This document shows positions 1 through 8,775 of a stretch of 64,000 nt of DNA, one piece after another. A program made the position numbers and the translations under genes. This DNA comes from Desulfitobacterium hafniense DCB-2 (lineage in GTDB: Bacteria; Bacillota; Desulfitobacteriia; Desulfitobacteriales; Desulfitobacteriaceae): positions 2,566,501 to 2,630,500 of the forward strand of contig NC_011830.1 in the NCBI RefSeq assembly GCF_000021925.1, given 5' to 3'. Under the pieces are notes generated by a model. The model was given only the letters and a program-made list of their open reading frames with translations, did not search any database and was not told the DNA's origin. Numbering within the stretch: position 1 is the stretch's first letter; each line of letters begins with the position of its first letter.

Positions 1-113
1 TCCGTGCCGCAAAAAGGGCATTTTGCAGCCATATGACCTTGTTGCAGGGTTAATTTTTTTTGGCAGCCGGAACAAATGACAACTTTAGATACGGCAGCGG
101 GTCTGAAACACAT
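1..113 (-). CDS. Small zinc-ribbon protein, C-terminus cut by window edge
   Basis: Partial gene reading leftward off the window. The visible N-terminus starts MCFRPAAVSKVVICSGC and continues to CPFCGT, giving two CxxC knuckles of a rubredoxin/zinc-ribbon type. A very strong ribosome site (AGGAGGAGG) precedes the ATG at 113. It is divergent from the molybdopterin oxidoreductase operon. I recall similar tiny MCFRP-starting proteins beside such oxidoreductases in Desulfitobacterium, so a role in cluster or cofactor handling is possible, but that is inference. The 3' end is not visible. Confidence 0.7.
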   Translation of the reverse strand, partial: MCFRPAAVSKVVICSGCQKKLTLQQGHMAAKCPFCGT

Positions 114-528
114 CGGGGCATCCTCCTCCTTTCCTGCACTTTCAGAAAGTATAATGACCTTGCCTACTTTCTTCCAGCATAAGTGCAACCAATGGCTTCA
201 CCTTGCTGGATGCGTGATTAGTTTAATTCACCTCCAGCACTGAATAGTAAGGGCTGTATTAAGCCGTCGCCTCTATTTACTTGCAAATACCGTACCACAC
301 TATTGAATTTTCTTAGCCATTATTGTCCTTTTAGATGAGGTGAGGTCTCAGAAAAACCACATAGGGCCGGAAAACAAGTTTTAGGGGTTTAGGGATTTAC
401 ATTCTGAAACAAAAAGAACAGATTTAGGCCGGATCGAAACAGATTGGAAAAAGCTCAGGCTGAGAAAATTCAGGAGAATAAGACCTTAACCTAAGCAATC
501 AAGCTTTTCTTAATCCTTGTGAGGAAGT
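114..528. other. Intergenic region between divergent genes
   Basis: About 415 bases with no credible reading frame on either strand. It must carry the promoter of the leftward zinc-ribbon gene and any upstream activator sites for the sigma-54-like promoter at its right end. I see no clear long palindrome or known RNA in it. Confidence 0.6.
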
Positions 529-544
529 TGGCATAAAAAATGCA
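529..544 (+). promoter_or_regulatory. Possible sigma-54 (-24/-12) promoter
   Basis: TGGCATAAAAAATGCA matches the -24 (TGGCA) and -12 (TGCA) elements, with the GG and GC dinucleotides exactly 12 bases apart, as sigma-54 requires. It lies about 84 bases upstream of the oxidoreductase start. No bacterial enhancer-binding protein gene is visible in the window, so the activator is unknown. Confidence 0.45.
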
Positions 545-627
545 ATGGCATAAAGGTGTTCGGATACAAGGAAAACGCATCAGCCGGAAGGTGCTAAGGC
601 TGATGCGGAACAAGAAAGGAGAACACC

Positions 628-3003
628 ATGGAATTTAAAAACGACTTAGGCAAGCCCTGGAAGTACGAGGAAGACGGTTTCACGGTCATCCGGACTTCCG
701 TATGGTCTCCCCCGGGTTGTCATCCGGTGGGCTGCGGACTGAAGCTCTATGTGAATCAAGCGGGTATTCTCGAGAAAATCGAAGGGGACGAGAACGATCC
801 CATCACCAAAGGCCGGCTTTGCGTCAGATGCCTGGATCTTAAAGAAGTGATCTATAATCCCAGCCGTATTCTCTATCCCATGAAGCGCCATCCTCAGGAT
901 CGGGGCAAGGCTGACAAATGGGAACGCACCACCTGGGAAGAAGCCTATGCAATGATTAAGCAGAAGCGGGATTTTGTCATCAAAAATTACGGTGTGGAGG
1001 CGATTGCCGCTTACAGCGGTACCGGCCGCAACGGCGGTATTATGGTACAGGAATTTGCCCATGAGGTGCTGGGCACACCCAATGCCTGCTATACTCAGTC
1101 CGGCTATGCCTGTTACACTCCCCGTGCCGCCGCCACGGCGGCGATCACGGGCTGTTATTACCCGGAGATCGACTATGGGGGCGGTGTGGAAGGGACCTAT
1201 GATAACCCCGACTACAAGATTCCGGAAGTGATTGTGCTTTGGGGGAAGGAGCCGTTGCCTTCCAACGGCGACGGTCTCTTTGGCCACGCCTTGATCGATT
1301 TGATGAAGCGGGGCACCCAAATAATTTCCGTGGATCCCCGTGTCAATTGGCTGGCGACACGATCCGCTGTCCATCTGCGTCTGCGCCCGGGTACGGATGC
1401 GGCTATGGGGATGGCCTGGCTTAATGTGATTATCAATGAAGAGCTGTATGATCGGGATTTCGTGGAAAACTGGTGTTACGGCTTTGACGAACTGAAAGAG
1501 CGGGTGGCGGACATGACTCCGGAAAAGGCGGCAGAGATCTGCCAGGTGGATGGGGAGATCATCAGGAAGGCCGCCAGAATGTACGCCGTTGCCGCCCAGG
1601 CGGGAATTGCCTGGGGGCTGGCCATTGACCAGAACCAGAACGGCACCCAGGCTGCCCAGTGTATCTTAAGTCTGATCGCCATTACGGGCAATCTGGACAA
1701 ACCCGGGGGCCAGCTGGTGGGAGAAGCCAAACCGGCAGTGCCGGAAGCCGAGGATGGTATGACCTCCACCTACGCGGCTACCGGACATCAATTGGACGGC
1801 TGGGTCGCCCTGGGGGAAGAACTGAGAAATAAAACCATCGGCATGCAGGAGTATCCCCTGTACGTCAATTCCATCCGCAATGCCCATGCCGACCTGATGC
1901 TGGACTGCCTCATGACGGATAAACCTTATCGGATCGTCATGGCCATGATTCAGTCCACCAATATTATTGCCCCAACCAACTCTGCGGAAAGCAAAAAGTG
2001 GCATCAAGCCCTGAAGAGACTGGATTTCATATTTGCCACCGATGTGTTTATGACACCCACCATTCAGGCCTGTGCCGATTTGTTCCTGCCCTTGAAATGT
2101 GCCCCGGAGCACGACAGCATTAACTATACCCATTATTCCGGCTCCCAGATTCATTTTGGGATCACCAATAAGGCCATTGAAGTGGGCCAGTGCAAGAGTG
2201 ATGTGGAGATTGCGGTCGAACTTGGCAAATACCTGGGCCGGGAGCAGTATGTGACAAGACACACGGATGAAAAAGCGTGGCTCAACAACCGGCGTGCCCA
2301 AAGAAATCTGATGGGCGGCGGCAAGGAAGATTTCGATACAATCCGGGAAAAAGTGCACATCCAGCAGGGACGCAAATATTACAAATATAAGACAGGTCAT
2401 CTCCGCCCTGATCGTCAAACCGGGTTCCTGACCACAACCGGGCGGGTGGAGCTTTATTCCTACATGTTTGAAGGGGTGGGCTCAGATCCCCTGCCTTATT
2501 ACCAGGAGCCTCCCTTCAGCCCCTATTCCACTCCTGAATTAGCCAAAGAATATCCTTTCATCCTGACCACCGGCGCCCGGACTTACGCCTACTTCCACAG
2601 CGAACACCGTCAGGTTCCGCTGTTACGTGAATTAAATCCGAACCCCCTGCTCGAGGTTAACCCGGAAGATGCTGCTGCTTTGGGTTTGCTGGAAGGGCAG
2701 TGGGTGGAAATCTCCAACCAGTTCGGGGAAGCCAAGTTTAAGGCCAAGGTAACCCCTACAGTACGCCAAGGTACGGTCATGGCACAGCATGGTTGGTGGT
2801 TCCCGGAACAGGAAGCCGATGAGCCTAACCTCTCCGGGGTATGGCATTCCAATGTCAATACTTTGATTCCTAATCATTACAATGGCTCCCTGGGATTTGG
2901 AGCCCCTTATAAATGCATGATCTGCAAAATCACGCCCCTCAAGGAAAGCTACGATGTGGATATGAACCGATTCCAGGAGAAATTCAGAAAGGTGGCGGGC
3001 TGA
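628..3003 (+). CDS. Molybdopterin (bis-MGD) oxidoreductase, DMSO-reductase superfamily
   Basis: 791-aa Mo/W enzyme. The N-terminus has cysteines for a [4Fe-4S] cluster (C31, C36, C65, C68) in an unusual Cx4C arrangement. The molybdopterin fold follows, and a C-terminal molydopterin-binding domain begins near residue 640 (YPFILTTGAR). The order and many short motifs resemble acetylene hydratase and related enzymes, for example INEELYDRDFVENWC. A Cys near residue 162 (GYACYTPR) is a plausible metal ligand. There is no twin-arginine signal, so the enzyme should be cytoplasmic. The start is the ATG after AAAGGAGA. The next gene, a ferredoxin-like subunit, begins directly after the stop. The substrate cannot be told from sequence; acetylene hydratase-like, hydroxytransferase-like and dehydroxylase-like relatives all fit. 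Confidence 0.9.
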   Translation: MEFKNDLGKPWKYEEDGFTVIRTSVWSPPGCHPVGCGLKLYVNQAGILEKIEGDENDPITKGRLCVRCLDLKEVIYNPSRILYPMKRHPQDRGKADKWERTTWEEAYAMIKQKRDFVIKNYGVEAIAAYSGTGRNGGIMVQEFAHEVLGTPNACYTQSGYACYTPRAAATAAITGCYYPEIDYGGGVEGTYDNPDYKIPEVIVLWGKEPLPSNGDGLFGHALIDLMKRGTQIISVDPRVNWLATRSAVHLRLRPGTDAAMGMAWLNVIINEELYDRDFVENWCYGFDELKERVADMTPEKAAEICQVDGEIIRKAARMYAVAAQAGIAWGLAIDQNQNGTQAAQCILSLIAITGNLDKPGGQLVGEAKPAVPEAEDGMTSTYAATGHQLDGWVALGEELRNKTIGMQEYPLYVNSIRNAHADLMLDCLMTDKPYRIVMAMIQSTNIIAPTNSAESKKWHQALKRLDFIFATDVFMTPTIQACADLFLPLKCAPEHDSINYTHYSGSQIHFGITNKAIEVGQCKSDVEIAVELGKYLGREQYVTRHTDEKAWLNNRRAQRNLMGGGKEDFDTIREKVHIQQGRKYYKYKTGHLRPDRQTGFLTTTGRVELYSYMFEGVGSDPLPYYQEPPFSPYSTPELAKEYPFILTTGARTYAYFHSEHRQVPLLRELNPNPLLEVNPEDAAALGLLEGQWVEISNQFGEAKFKAKVTPTVRQGTVMAQHGWWFPEQEADEPNLSGVWHSNVNTLIPNHYNGSLGFGAPYKCMICKITPLKESYDVDMNRFQEKFRKVAG

Positions 3004-3354
3004 ATGGAGGGATACGGACTTTTAATCGACTATGAATATTGTACCGGTTGTCAGAGCTGCGAGATTGCTTGCAAGACCGAACATGATTTTCCGGTAGGAA
3101 AATGGGGAATCCGGGTTTTTGAAGATGGGCCCTGGCAGAAAGACGATGCCAATGATGAAGGAAGTCATTTTAATTGGAACAAAGTTCCTATTCCTACGGA
3201 TTTATGCGACGGATGCCAGGACAGGGTGGCCGCAGGCCGGAAGCCCACCTGTGTGCACCACTGCCTGGCTGATGTGATGCGTTTTGGAACCCTCGAAGAG
3301 CTCAGTGCAGAACTGGCCAGGAAACCTAAGCAGGTACTCTGGTCAATCAAGTAG
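3004..3354 (+). CDS. Ferredoxin-like [4Fe-4S] subunit of the oxidoreductase
   Basis: 116-aa iron-sulfur protein whose ATG follows the oxidoreductase stop codon with no gap, implying translational coupling. It has the motif CTGCQSCEIAC near residue 13, then CDGC near residue 69, and further Cys/His residues (CVHHC) near residue 84. This fits a shortened NrfC/PsrB/DmsB-type electron-transfer subunit, about half the usual length, probably with two clusters. It should pass electrons to or from the molybdenum subunit in the cytoplasm. No membrane anchor gene follows. Confidence 0.85.
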   Translation: MEGYGLLIDYEYCTGCQSCEIACKTEHDFPVGKWGIRVFEDGPWQKDDANDEGSHFNWNKVPIPTDLCDGCQDRVAAGRKPTCVHHCLADVMRFGTLEELSAELARKPKQVLWSIK

Positions 3355-3381
3355 ACTGCCCCGGAGGCATTAGGAAAGACG

Positions 3382-3411
3382 GAGCTGCGGGGGCGGGCGC
3401 CTGCGCAGCTC
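3382..3411 (+). repeat. GC-rich hairpin between operon genes
   Basis: GAGCTGCG and CGCAGCTC form an 8-bp stem around a GC-rich 14-nt loop, with no T-run. It could stabilise the upstream mRNA or modulate translation of the next small gene. Confidence 0.45.
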
Positions 3412-3424
3412 TGATGCGGAGGTC

Positions 3425-3619
3425 ATGATGTGCGGATATGGAAATATATGTATTGGCTGCAATCGATGCGGAAAGTCCACGGCCATGCCGGGCCAAAAAA
3501 GGTTATGCTTGGCCTGCGGTACCGAGCCTCCCGCCGATGCGAAATATTGTCCGGTTTGCCAGCGCAAACTCCCTCCTGTGTTTCCGTCGGCCGCGGGAGA
3601 AATTCAGCCTGAAACGTAG
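3425..3619 (+). CDS. Small Cys-rich zinc-ribbon protein (MCGYGNIC type)
   Basis: 64 aa (63 if the second of two adjacent ATG codons is used; a GGAGG lies 5 bases before the second one). The N-terminal half carries CGYGNICIGCNRCGK and the second half a CLACG...CPVC zinc ribbon, eight cysteines in all. It is the third gene of the oxidoreductase operon, 70 bases after the ferredoxin-like gene. I recognise the MCGYGNICIGC opening as a recurring small protein near molybdoenzymes in Desulfitobacterium-like genomes. The function is unknown; a maturation or metal/cluster chaperone role is inference from context. Confidence 0.7.
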   Translation: MMCGYGNICIGCNRCGKSTAMPGQKRLCLACGTEPPADAKYCPVCQRKLPPVFPSAAGEIQPET

Positions 3620-3660
3620 TGATTCTACGGTAAACCATAAAAAATAATAGTAATAAGTAG

Positions 3661-3705
3661 GAGCCTCCCGGCACAAGAAAAGAAATATCTTGTACCGGGA
3701 GGCTC
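3661..3705. terminator. Strong hairpin terminator after the oxidoreductase operon
   Basis: An 18-bp stem (GAGCCTCCCGG on one side, CCGGGAGGCTC on the other, extended by ACAAGA/TCTTGT with one mismatch) closes a short A-rich loop. It lies between the rightward operon and the leftward ATPase gene, so it may end transcripts from both sides. Confidence 0.75.
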
Positions 3706-3791
3706 TGCGGTTTATAGCGTTTATTTTTTATATAGGGTGCTTGCTGCGGCAAAGAACTTAGCGGGGAAAGAACCGGCGTAGTGCGGGTTTA

Positions 3792-6440
3792 TTACTTACT
3801 GCGCAGAAAGAGTTTATAGATCTCCTTAAGAACGAGGGGGATAACCGCCAGGCAAAGGACAATTCCCCAATCTCTTAAAGAGAGCATCTGCAGCTTGAAG
3901 GCGCTGGAGAGGAAGGGGACGGAGATCACCATCAGCTGCAGCAATAAACCGACGATAATAGCCGCAATCAGGTAGCGGTTGGAAAAGATGCCTACAGCAA
4001 AAATGGATTTGGTGGCATGTCTCATGGACAGGGAGTAGAAAAGCTGGGAAGCCGCCAGAACCACAAAGGCCATGGTGCGGGCATAGGTGAGGATATCAGC
4101 GGGGATATCCGTCGATCCTAAGGTATAGCCGTATTCACGAAGCCCTATGTAGAAGGCTACCAGGGTTAAAGCACCGATCAAGACACCGCCGATGATGGCC
4201 CTGATGCCTGAACCGTGGGCAAAGAAGCTTTCTTTAGGGTTGCGGGGTTTTTGCCGCATCACTTCTTTATCACCGGGATCTACACCCAGGGCAATGGCCG
4301 GCAGGGTATCGGTGATTAAGTTAATCCATAAAAGCTGGGTGGCGAGCAGGGGAACGGGCCAGAAAAAGAGGACGGAGAAGAAGATGGCGACAATCTCCCC
4401 CAGGTTGCAGGAGAGAAGGAAAATCACCGATTTCTTGATGTTGTTATAGATATTGCGGCCTTCCTCGATAGCATGGACGATGGTGGTGAAATTATCATCG
4501 GTTAAGATCATATCGGCGGCGCCTTTGGAGACATCCGTACCGGTGATTCCCATGGCCACACCGATATCGGCGTTCTTCAAGGAAGGAGCATCGTTGACCC
4601 CATCCCCCGTCATGGAGACGATATTGCCATGGGATTTGAAAGCTTTGACGATTTTAACCTTATGCTCCGGAGATACCCGGGCAAAGACCCGCAAACTGCC
4701 GATGCGCCGGGAAAATTCTTCGTCGGACAATTGATCGATCTCAGCGCCGGTCATGCTTTCCTCGATGGACTCAGCGATGCCTAATTCTTTGGCGATGGCC
4801 ACAGCGGTGTTTTTATGGTCTCCGGTAATCATGACCGGTGTGATCCCGGCCAGCTTGGCATCCCGGATGGAATCCCTGACTTCCAGGCGGGGAGGATCGA
4901 TCATGCCCACCATGCCGATGAGGGTCAGAGCCTGCTCCATCTCCTGGGGGCTGATCACTCTGTCCACATCTTTGTAAGCGGCCCCCAGCACCCGTAGAGC
5001 AGCGTCGGACATTTCGTCAGCCACACGGAGATACTCCTGCTTCATCTCTTCTGTAAGGAGGACCACCTTGCCGTCAACTAAGGCGGTGGTTGAAAGCTTG
5101 AGAAGATTGTCAATCGCTCCTTTGGTATGGACCCGGTAGCCTGTGTTTTCTTCATTGAGGGTGGACATGAGTTTGCGGTCGGAATCGAAGGGATTTTCTC
5201 CTACCCGCTTATATTCGGCATGCAAGGTTTTTCTTCCCAGGTTAAAGCGCTCCCCTAAGACCACCAGGGCAATCTCCGTAGGATCTCCTGTGCCCTGGCC
5301 CTGTTCATAAGTAGCATCTGAGCAAAGGACAAAGGTCTTCATCAGCTCTTTGGCCTGAATGCTTGCGTCAAAATCTGAGCCCTCCCGGGGCACCTCCTGC
5401 AAATTATTCAGTGTGTAATACTTGACCACTGTCATTTGGTTTTGCGTCAGGGTTCCGGTTTTATCCGAACAGATAATATTTACAGAGCCCAAAGTTTCCA
5501 CAGCAGGCAGTTTTTTGACAATGGCATTGATTTTGGACATCCGGGTGACCCCCAGAGCCAGGACAATGGCGACAATAGCGGGAAGACCCTCAGGGATGGC
5601 GGCCACAGCTAAGCTGATGGCGGTCAGGAACATCTCAAAGAGGTCCCGCTTCTGGAAAAAGGAGATGACAAAGATGAGGACACAGATGCCGATGGCCAGA
5701 TAGCCCAAGACCTTCCCCAGCTCTTCCATTCGCTTCTGCAGGGGGGTCATCTCATCGATCTCCTCATCGAGAATCTTGGCGATTTTCCCGATCTCTGTTT
5801 CCATGGCGGTGCCCACCACCACCCCTTCACCCCGGCCATAAGTAGCTAAGGTGGACATGAAGGCCATGTTCACTTGATCGCCAAGGGGAGTTTTAGGGTC
5901 CTGAAGGACTTCCTGGGCCACTTTTTCCGTGGGAACGGATTCACCGGTGAGAGCCGACTCTTCAATCTGGAGATTGGCACTCTCGATGAGGCGCAGATCG
6001 GCTGGGATAAAGCGGCCGGCATCGATGAGGACAATGTCTCCGGGCACCAGTTCCTCCGATTGGATTTCCAGGACCTCGCCGTTCCGGCGGACCAGTGTTT
6101 TAGGAGTAGTCATTTGCTGCAAGGCTTCAATGGCTTTTTCGGCTTTGAATTCCTGAAAAACGCCAATGGCGGCGTTGAGGACCACCACCAGGAGAATGAT
6201 GATGGAGTCCACATATTCCCCGATAAAGAAAGTGATTAATGCAGCACCGATCAGGACATAAATCAGCATATCTTTCAATTGGGCAAAGAACAAGGCGATT
6301 AAGCTTTTCTTGGGTTTTCCCTTAAGCTTATTGGTTCCGTATTGCTCCAGGCGGGCTTGGACTTCCTGGCTGGTGAGCCCGGTGGCAGGGTTTACATTGA
6401 GCTCTTTAAGCGTTTCTTCCTGAGATTTGGCAAACCACAT
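3792..6440 (-). CDS. P-type Ca2+-transporting ATPase (P2A type)
   Basis: 882-aa cation pump from the ATG at 6440; a TTG at 6479 would add 13 residues but has no ribosome site. The features are an N-terminal cation-ATPase domain, the actuator motif TGES (about 165-168), PEGLP in TM4, the phosphorylated aspartate in DKTGT (about 326), the hinge TGDGVNDAP, and NLITDTLPA in TM6, which supplies Ca2+ ligands. About ten membrane segments are present. Family knowledge: SERCA/PMR1-like pumps export Ca2+ and sometimes Mn2+. It follows the CDF exporter gene on the same strand by only 45 bases, suggesting a divalent-cation efflux operon. Confidence 0.92.
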   Translation of the reverse strand: MWFAKSQEETLKELNVNPATGLTSQEVQARLEQYGTNKLKGKPKKSLIALFFAQLKDMLIYVLIGAALITFFIGEYVDSIIILLVVVLNAAIGVFQEFKAEKAIEALQQMTTPKTLVRRNGEVLEIQSEELVPGDIVLIDAGRFIPADLRLIESANLQIEESALTGESVPTEKVAQEVLQDPKTPLGDQVNMAFMSTLATYGRGEGVVVGTAMETEIGKIAKILDEEIDEMTPLQKRMEELGKVLGYLAIGICVLIFVISFFQKRDLFEMFLTAISLAVAAIPEGLPAIVAIVLALGVTRMSKINAIVKKLPAVETLGSVNIICSDKTGTLTQNQMTVVKYYTLNNLQEVPREGSDFDASIQAKELMKTFVLCSDATYEQGQGTGDPTEIALVVLGERFNLGRKTLHAEYKRVGENPFDSDRKLMSTLNEENTGYRVHTKGAIDNLLKLSTTALVDGKVVLLTEEMKQEYLRVADEMSDAALRVLGAAYKDVDRVISPQEMEQALTLIGMVGMIDPPRLEVRDSIRDAKLAGITPVMITGDHKNTAVAIAKELGIAESIEESMTGAEIDQLSDEEFSRRIGSLRVFARVSPEHKVKIVKAFKSHGNIVSMTGDGVNDAPSLKNADIGVAMGITGTDVSKGAADMILTDDNFTTIVHAIEEGRNIYNNIKKSVIFLLSCNLGEIVAIFFSVLFFWPVPLLATQLLWINLITDTLPAIALGVDPGDKEVMRQKPRNPKESFFAHGSGIRAIIGGVLIGALTLVAFYIGLREYGYTLGSTDIPADILTYARTMAFVVLAASQLFYSLSMRHATKSIFAVGIFSNRYLIAAIIVGLLLQLMVISVPFLSSAFKLQMLSLRDWGIVLCLAVIPLVLKEIYKLFLRSK

Positions 6441-6485
6441 CGTTGGATCACACTCCAATTTCCATTTGTGTATAGTCAATAGTTT

Positions 6486-7652
6486 TTAGGTCAAGGCGGT
6501 GACGGAATTGACAATCACATTGAGCTGGGGGTCTTTTTCTTTTAGTTTATGAATAATATCCTTGCGGATAGTATCGGCAGCTGGGACCTGGGGAGAGGGG
6601 ACGGATAATTCAAAGATGACATTCATACAGCGATAGCCGATGGTCATACGGATATTATGTGCGACAAAGGAGTTATTTACTTCCTTCACGGCGGATTTAA
6701 CGATCTCCTCCATACCTTTAATTTTTTCTTTGTCGGTGGTAATGGGATCGATATGAATGACAATATTGATGTTCAGTTCTTCGGAGATGCGTTTTTCCAA
6801 GTCATCAATAATCAAATGGGCGTCGACGATGTTTACCGTATCCTGAATCTCGGCATGAATGGAGGCGATGGTGCGGCCTGGGCCGTAATCGTGAACTTTT
6901 AGATCGTGAGTGCCGATAATGTACATTCCTTCATTGACGAAGTCTTTGACCTGATTGCACAACTCGGGGTTAGGGGAGGAGCCCAATAGAATATTGACTG
7001 TTTCCTTGGCCACATTATATCCTGTATAAAGGATGAAAAGGGAGATGAGCAGACCGACGTACCCGTCAATGGCAAGATCAAAAGCGTGACCGATCAATGT
7101 GGAAAGGATGACGGCACTGGTGGCTAAGGCATCGTTAAGACTGTCATAAGCAGTGGCTTTATTGATTCCTGAATTAATGGTATGCCCGATGTAGCGGTTA
7201 TAGGAAAACATCCAGATTTTCAGGACAACGGAAAAAAGCAGGATAACCAGAGAAATCCAGCTGAAAAGGACCTCTTCCGGGTGAAGGATCTTAGTGAAGG
7301 AATTTTTGAGAAGTTCGATGCCGACCATAAAGATGATAAAGGAGACGACCAGGGAAGAGATGTATTCGATCCGGCCGTGACCAAAGGGGTGCTCTATATC
7401 CGGAGGCCGGTTGCTCATTTTGGCGGCGATGATGGCGATGACGGAGGAGCCGCAGTCGGAGAGGTTATTAAAAGCGTCGGAAATAACGGCAATACTGTTC
7501 ATAAAAAGCCCCAGCAAAAGCTTAAGTATAAATAAAATCAGGTTGCAGATGATACCTAATGCTCCCGCTAGAACTCCATACTGTTCGCGGACCCGCTTAT
7601 CTGAGATGTTTTCATGGTGGGGAATAAAGCGGCGAATGATAAATTTGATCAA
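6486..7652 (-). CDS. Cation diffusion facilitator, predicted Mn2+ type
   Basis: 388-aa CDF exporter with about six membrane helices and a C-terminal cytoplasmic domain. The metal-site residues are N62xxxD66 in TM2 (FNNLSD) and D170xxxD174 in TM5 (YDSLND). From family knowledge, the (N/D)xxxD plus DxxxD pattern marks Mn-transporting CDFs, while Zn types use His, so Mn2+ is the inferred substrate. Translation starts at a TTG with a good AGGAAGGGG site 7 bases upstream. It is probably cotranscribed with the downstream P-type ATPase. Confidence 0.88.
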   Translation of the reverse strand: MIKFIIRRFIPHHENISDKRVREQYGVLAGALGIICNLILFILKLLLGLFMNSIAVISDAFNNLSDCGSSVIAIIAAKMSNRPPDIEHPFGHGRIEYISSLVVSFIIFMVGIELLKNSFTKILHPEEVLFSWISLVILLFSVVLKIWMFSYNRYIGHTINSGINKATAYDSLNDALATSAVILSTLIGHAFDLAIDGYVGLLISLFILYTGYNVAKETVNILLGSSPNPELCNQVKDFVNEGMYIIGTHDLKVHDYGPGRTIASIHAEIQDTVNIVDAHLIIDDLEKRISEELNINIVIHIDPITTDKEKIKGMEEIVKSAVKEVNNSFVAHNIRMTIGYRCMNVIFELSVPSPQVPAADTIRKDIIHKLKEKDPQLNVIVNSVTALT

Positions 7653-7858
7653 TGGTTTACCCCTTCCTAAGCGGATACTTCAATGAATAGCATCCCAAAG
7701 ATTTGTCACTTTGATTCGAAGAAAAAATAAGGTATTATAATAGAAGTGCTCTAAGGAGAGCAGGGGGGGATTCTAGACATTGGTAAGTTATTCCTATAAT
7801 ATAATAATATCATGCCTAGGACAATTACAAAAATAGCAGAACATAAGGTGGATAGAAT

Positions 7859-8758
7859 ATGATTGACTTTAAGAAGATAGAGATGAGAGATAAAGAGTGG
7901 GTAAAACCGCTGCTGGAAGCTGCGGATCTTGGTGGTTGTCATCAAAATTTTACGAATTTATTTTCATGGTCGGGGACGTATCACTACCAGGTGGCTCAAG
8001 TGGAGGATTATCTTGTGATCAAAGGACGGCTGGGAGAAACCTATTATTATTTTTATCCGGCAGGCACCGGTGATGTGCAGCCGGTTCTGGAAGCAATGAA
8101 AAAAGATGCTCAGGAAAATGGGCATGAATTTATAGTACTGGGAATTTCCCCGGAAAATATGGCGACTTTGAAGGAGTTGTATCCTGAGCATTTTGAATAT
8201 GAAGAAATGCGGGATAGCTTTGATTATGTCTATCAGGCGGAGAAGCTGGCTACACTGGCCGGAAGAAAGCTCCAGGCCAAGCGAAACCATATCAATCGCT
8301 TCGAGGCCAATCATATCTGGGCTTTCGAGCTGCTCACTCCGGAAAACCTGGCTGAATGCTGGGAAATGAATTTGGAATGGTGTCGGAGGAATGACTGTAA
8401 AGACGATGAGCAGCTAAGGGCTGAATACTGTGCTGTAAAACGGGATTTTGATTACTTCACAGACCTGGAGCTGGAAGGGGGATTACTGCGGGCGGATGGC
8501 AGGATAGTGGCCTTTACCATGGGAGAACGGCTCAATTCCGATACTTATGTGGTCCATGTGGAGAAGGCCTTTGGGGAGATTCAAGGGGCTTACCAAATGA
8601 TTAACCGGGAATTTGTGCGATGGATCAGGGAAACCTATCCGGATATGATCTATGTGAACCGGGAAGAGGACATGGGGTATGAGGGGTTGCGCAAAGCAAA
8701 ACTATCCTATCATCCGGATAAAATGGAAGAGAAGTTCCTGGCCCGGTATTTTGCCTAG
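7859..8758 (+). CDS. DUF2156-like GNAT-fold protein
   Basis: 299 aa with the features of the DUF2156/phosphatidylglycerol-lysyltransferase C-terminal fold: two tandem GNAT-like halves, the basic segment GRKLQAKRNHINRF (about 135-148), and an ending that reads VNREEDMGYEGLRKAK. No membrane segments are seen, so it is a soluble member. Known relatives transfer aminoacyl groups, but the substrate here is unknown. The ATG follows AAGGTGG. A second GNAT gene starts 17 bases after its stop, indicating an operon. Confidence 0.75.
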   Translation: MIDFKKIEMRDKEWVKPLLEAADLGGCHQNFTNLFSWSGTYHYQVAQVEDYLVIKGRLGETYYYFYPAGTGDVQPVLEAMKKDAQENGHEFIVLGISPENMATLKELYPEHFEYEEMRDSFDYVYQAEKLATLAGRKLQAKRNHINRFEANHIWAFELLTPENLAECWEMNLEWCRRNDCKDDEQLRAEYCAVKRDFDYFTDLELEGGLLRADGRIVAFTMGERLNSDTYVVHVEKAFGEIQGAYQMINREFVRWIRETYPDMIYVNREEDMGYEGLRKAKLSYHPDKMEEKFLARYFA

Positions 8759-8775
8759 GCGATAAGGAGACAGCT

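Noticed and set aside
646..1374. Long minus-strand frame opposite the oxidoreductase
   Set aside because: It is a shadow of the high-GC third-codon pattern of the plus-strand gene; no ribosome site or recognisable protein.
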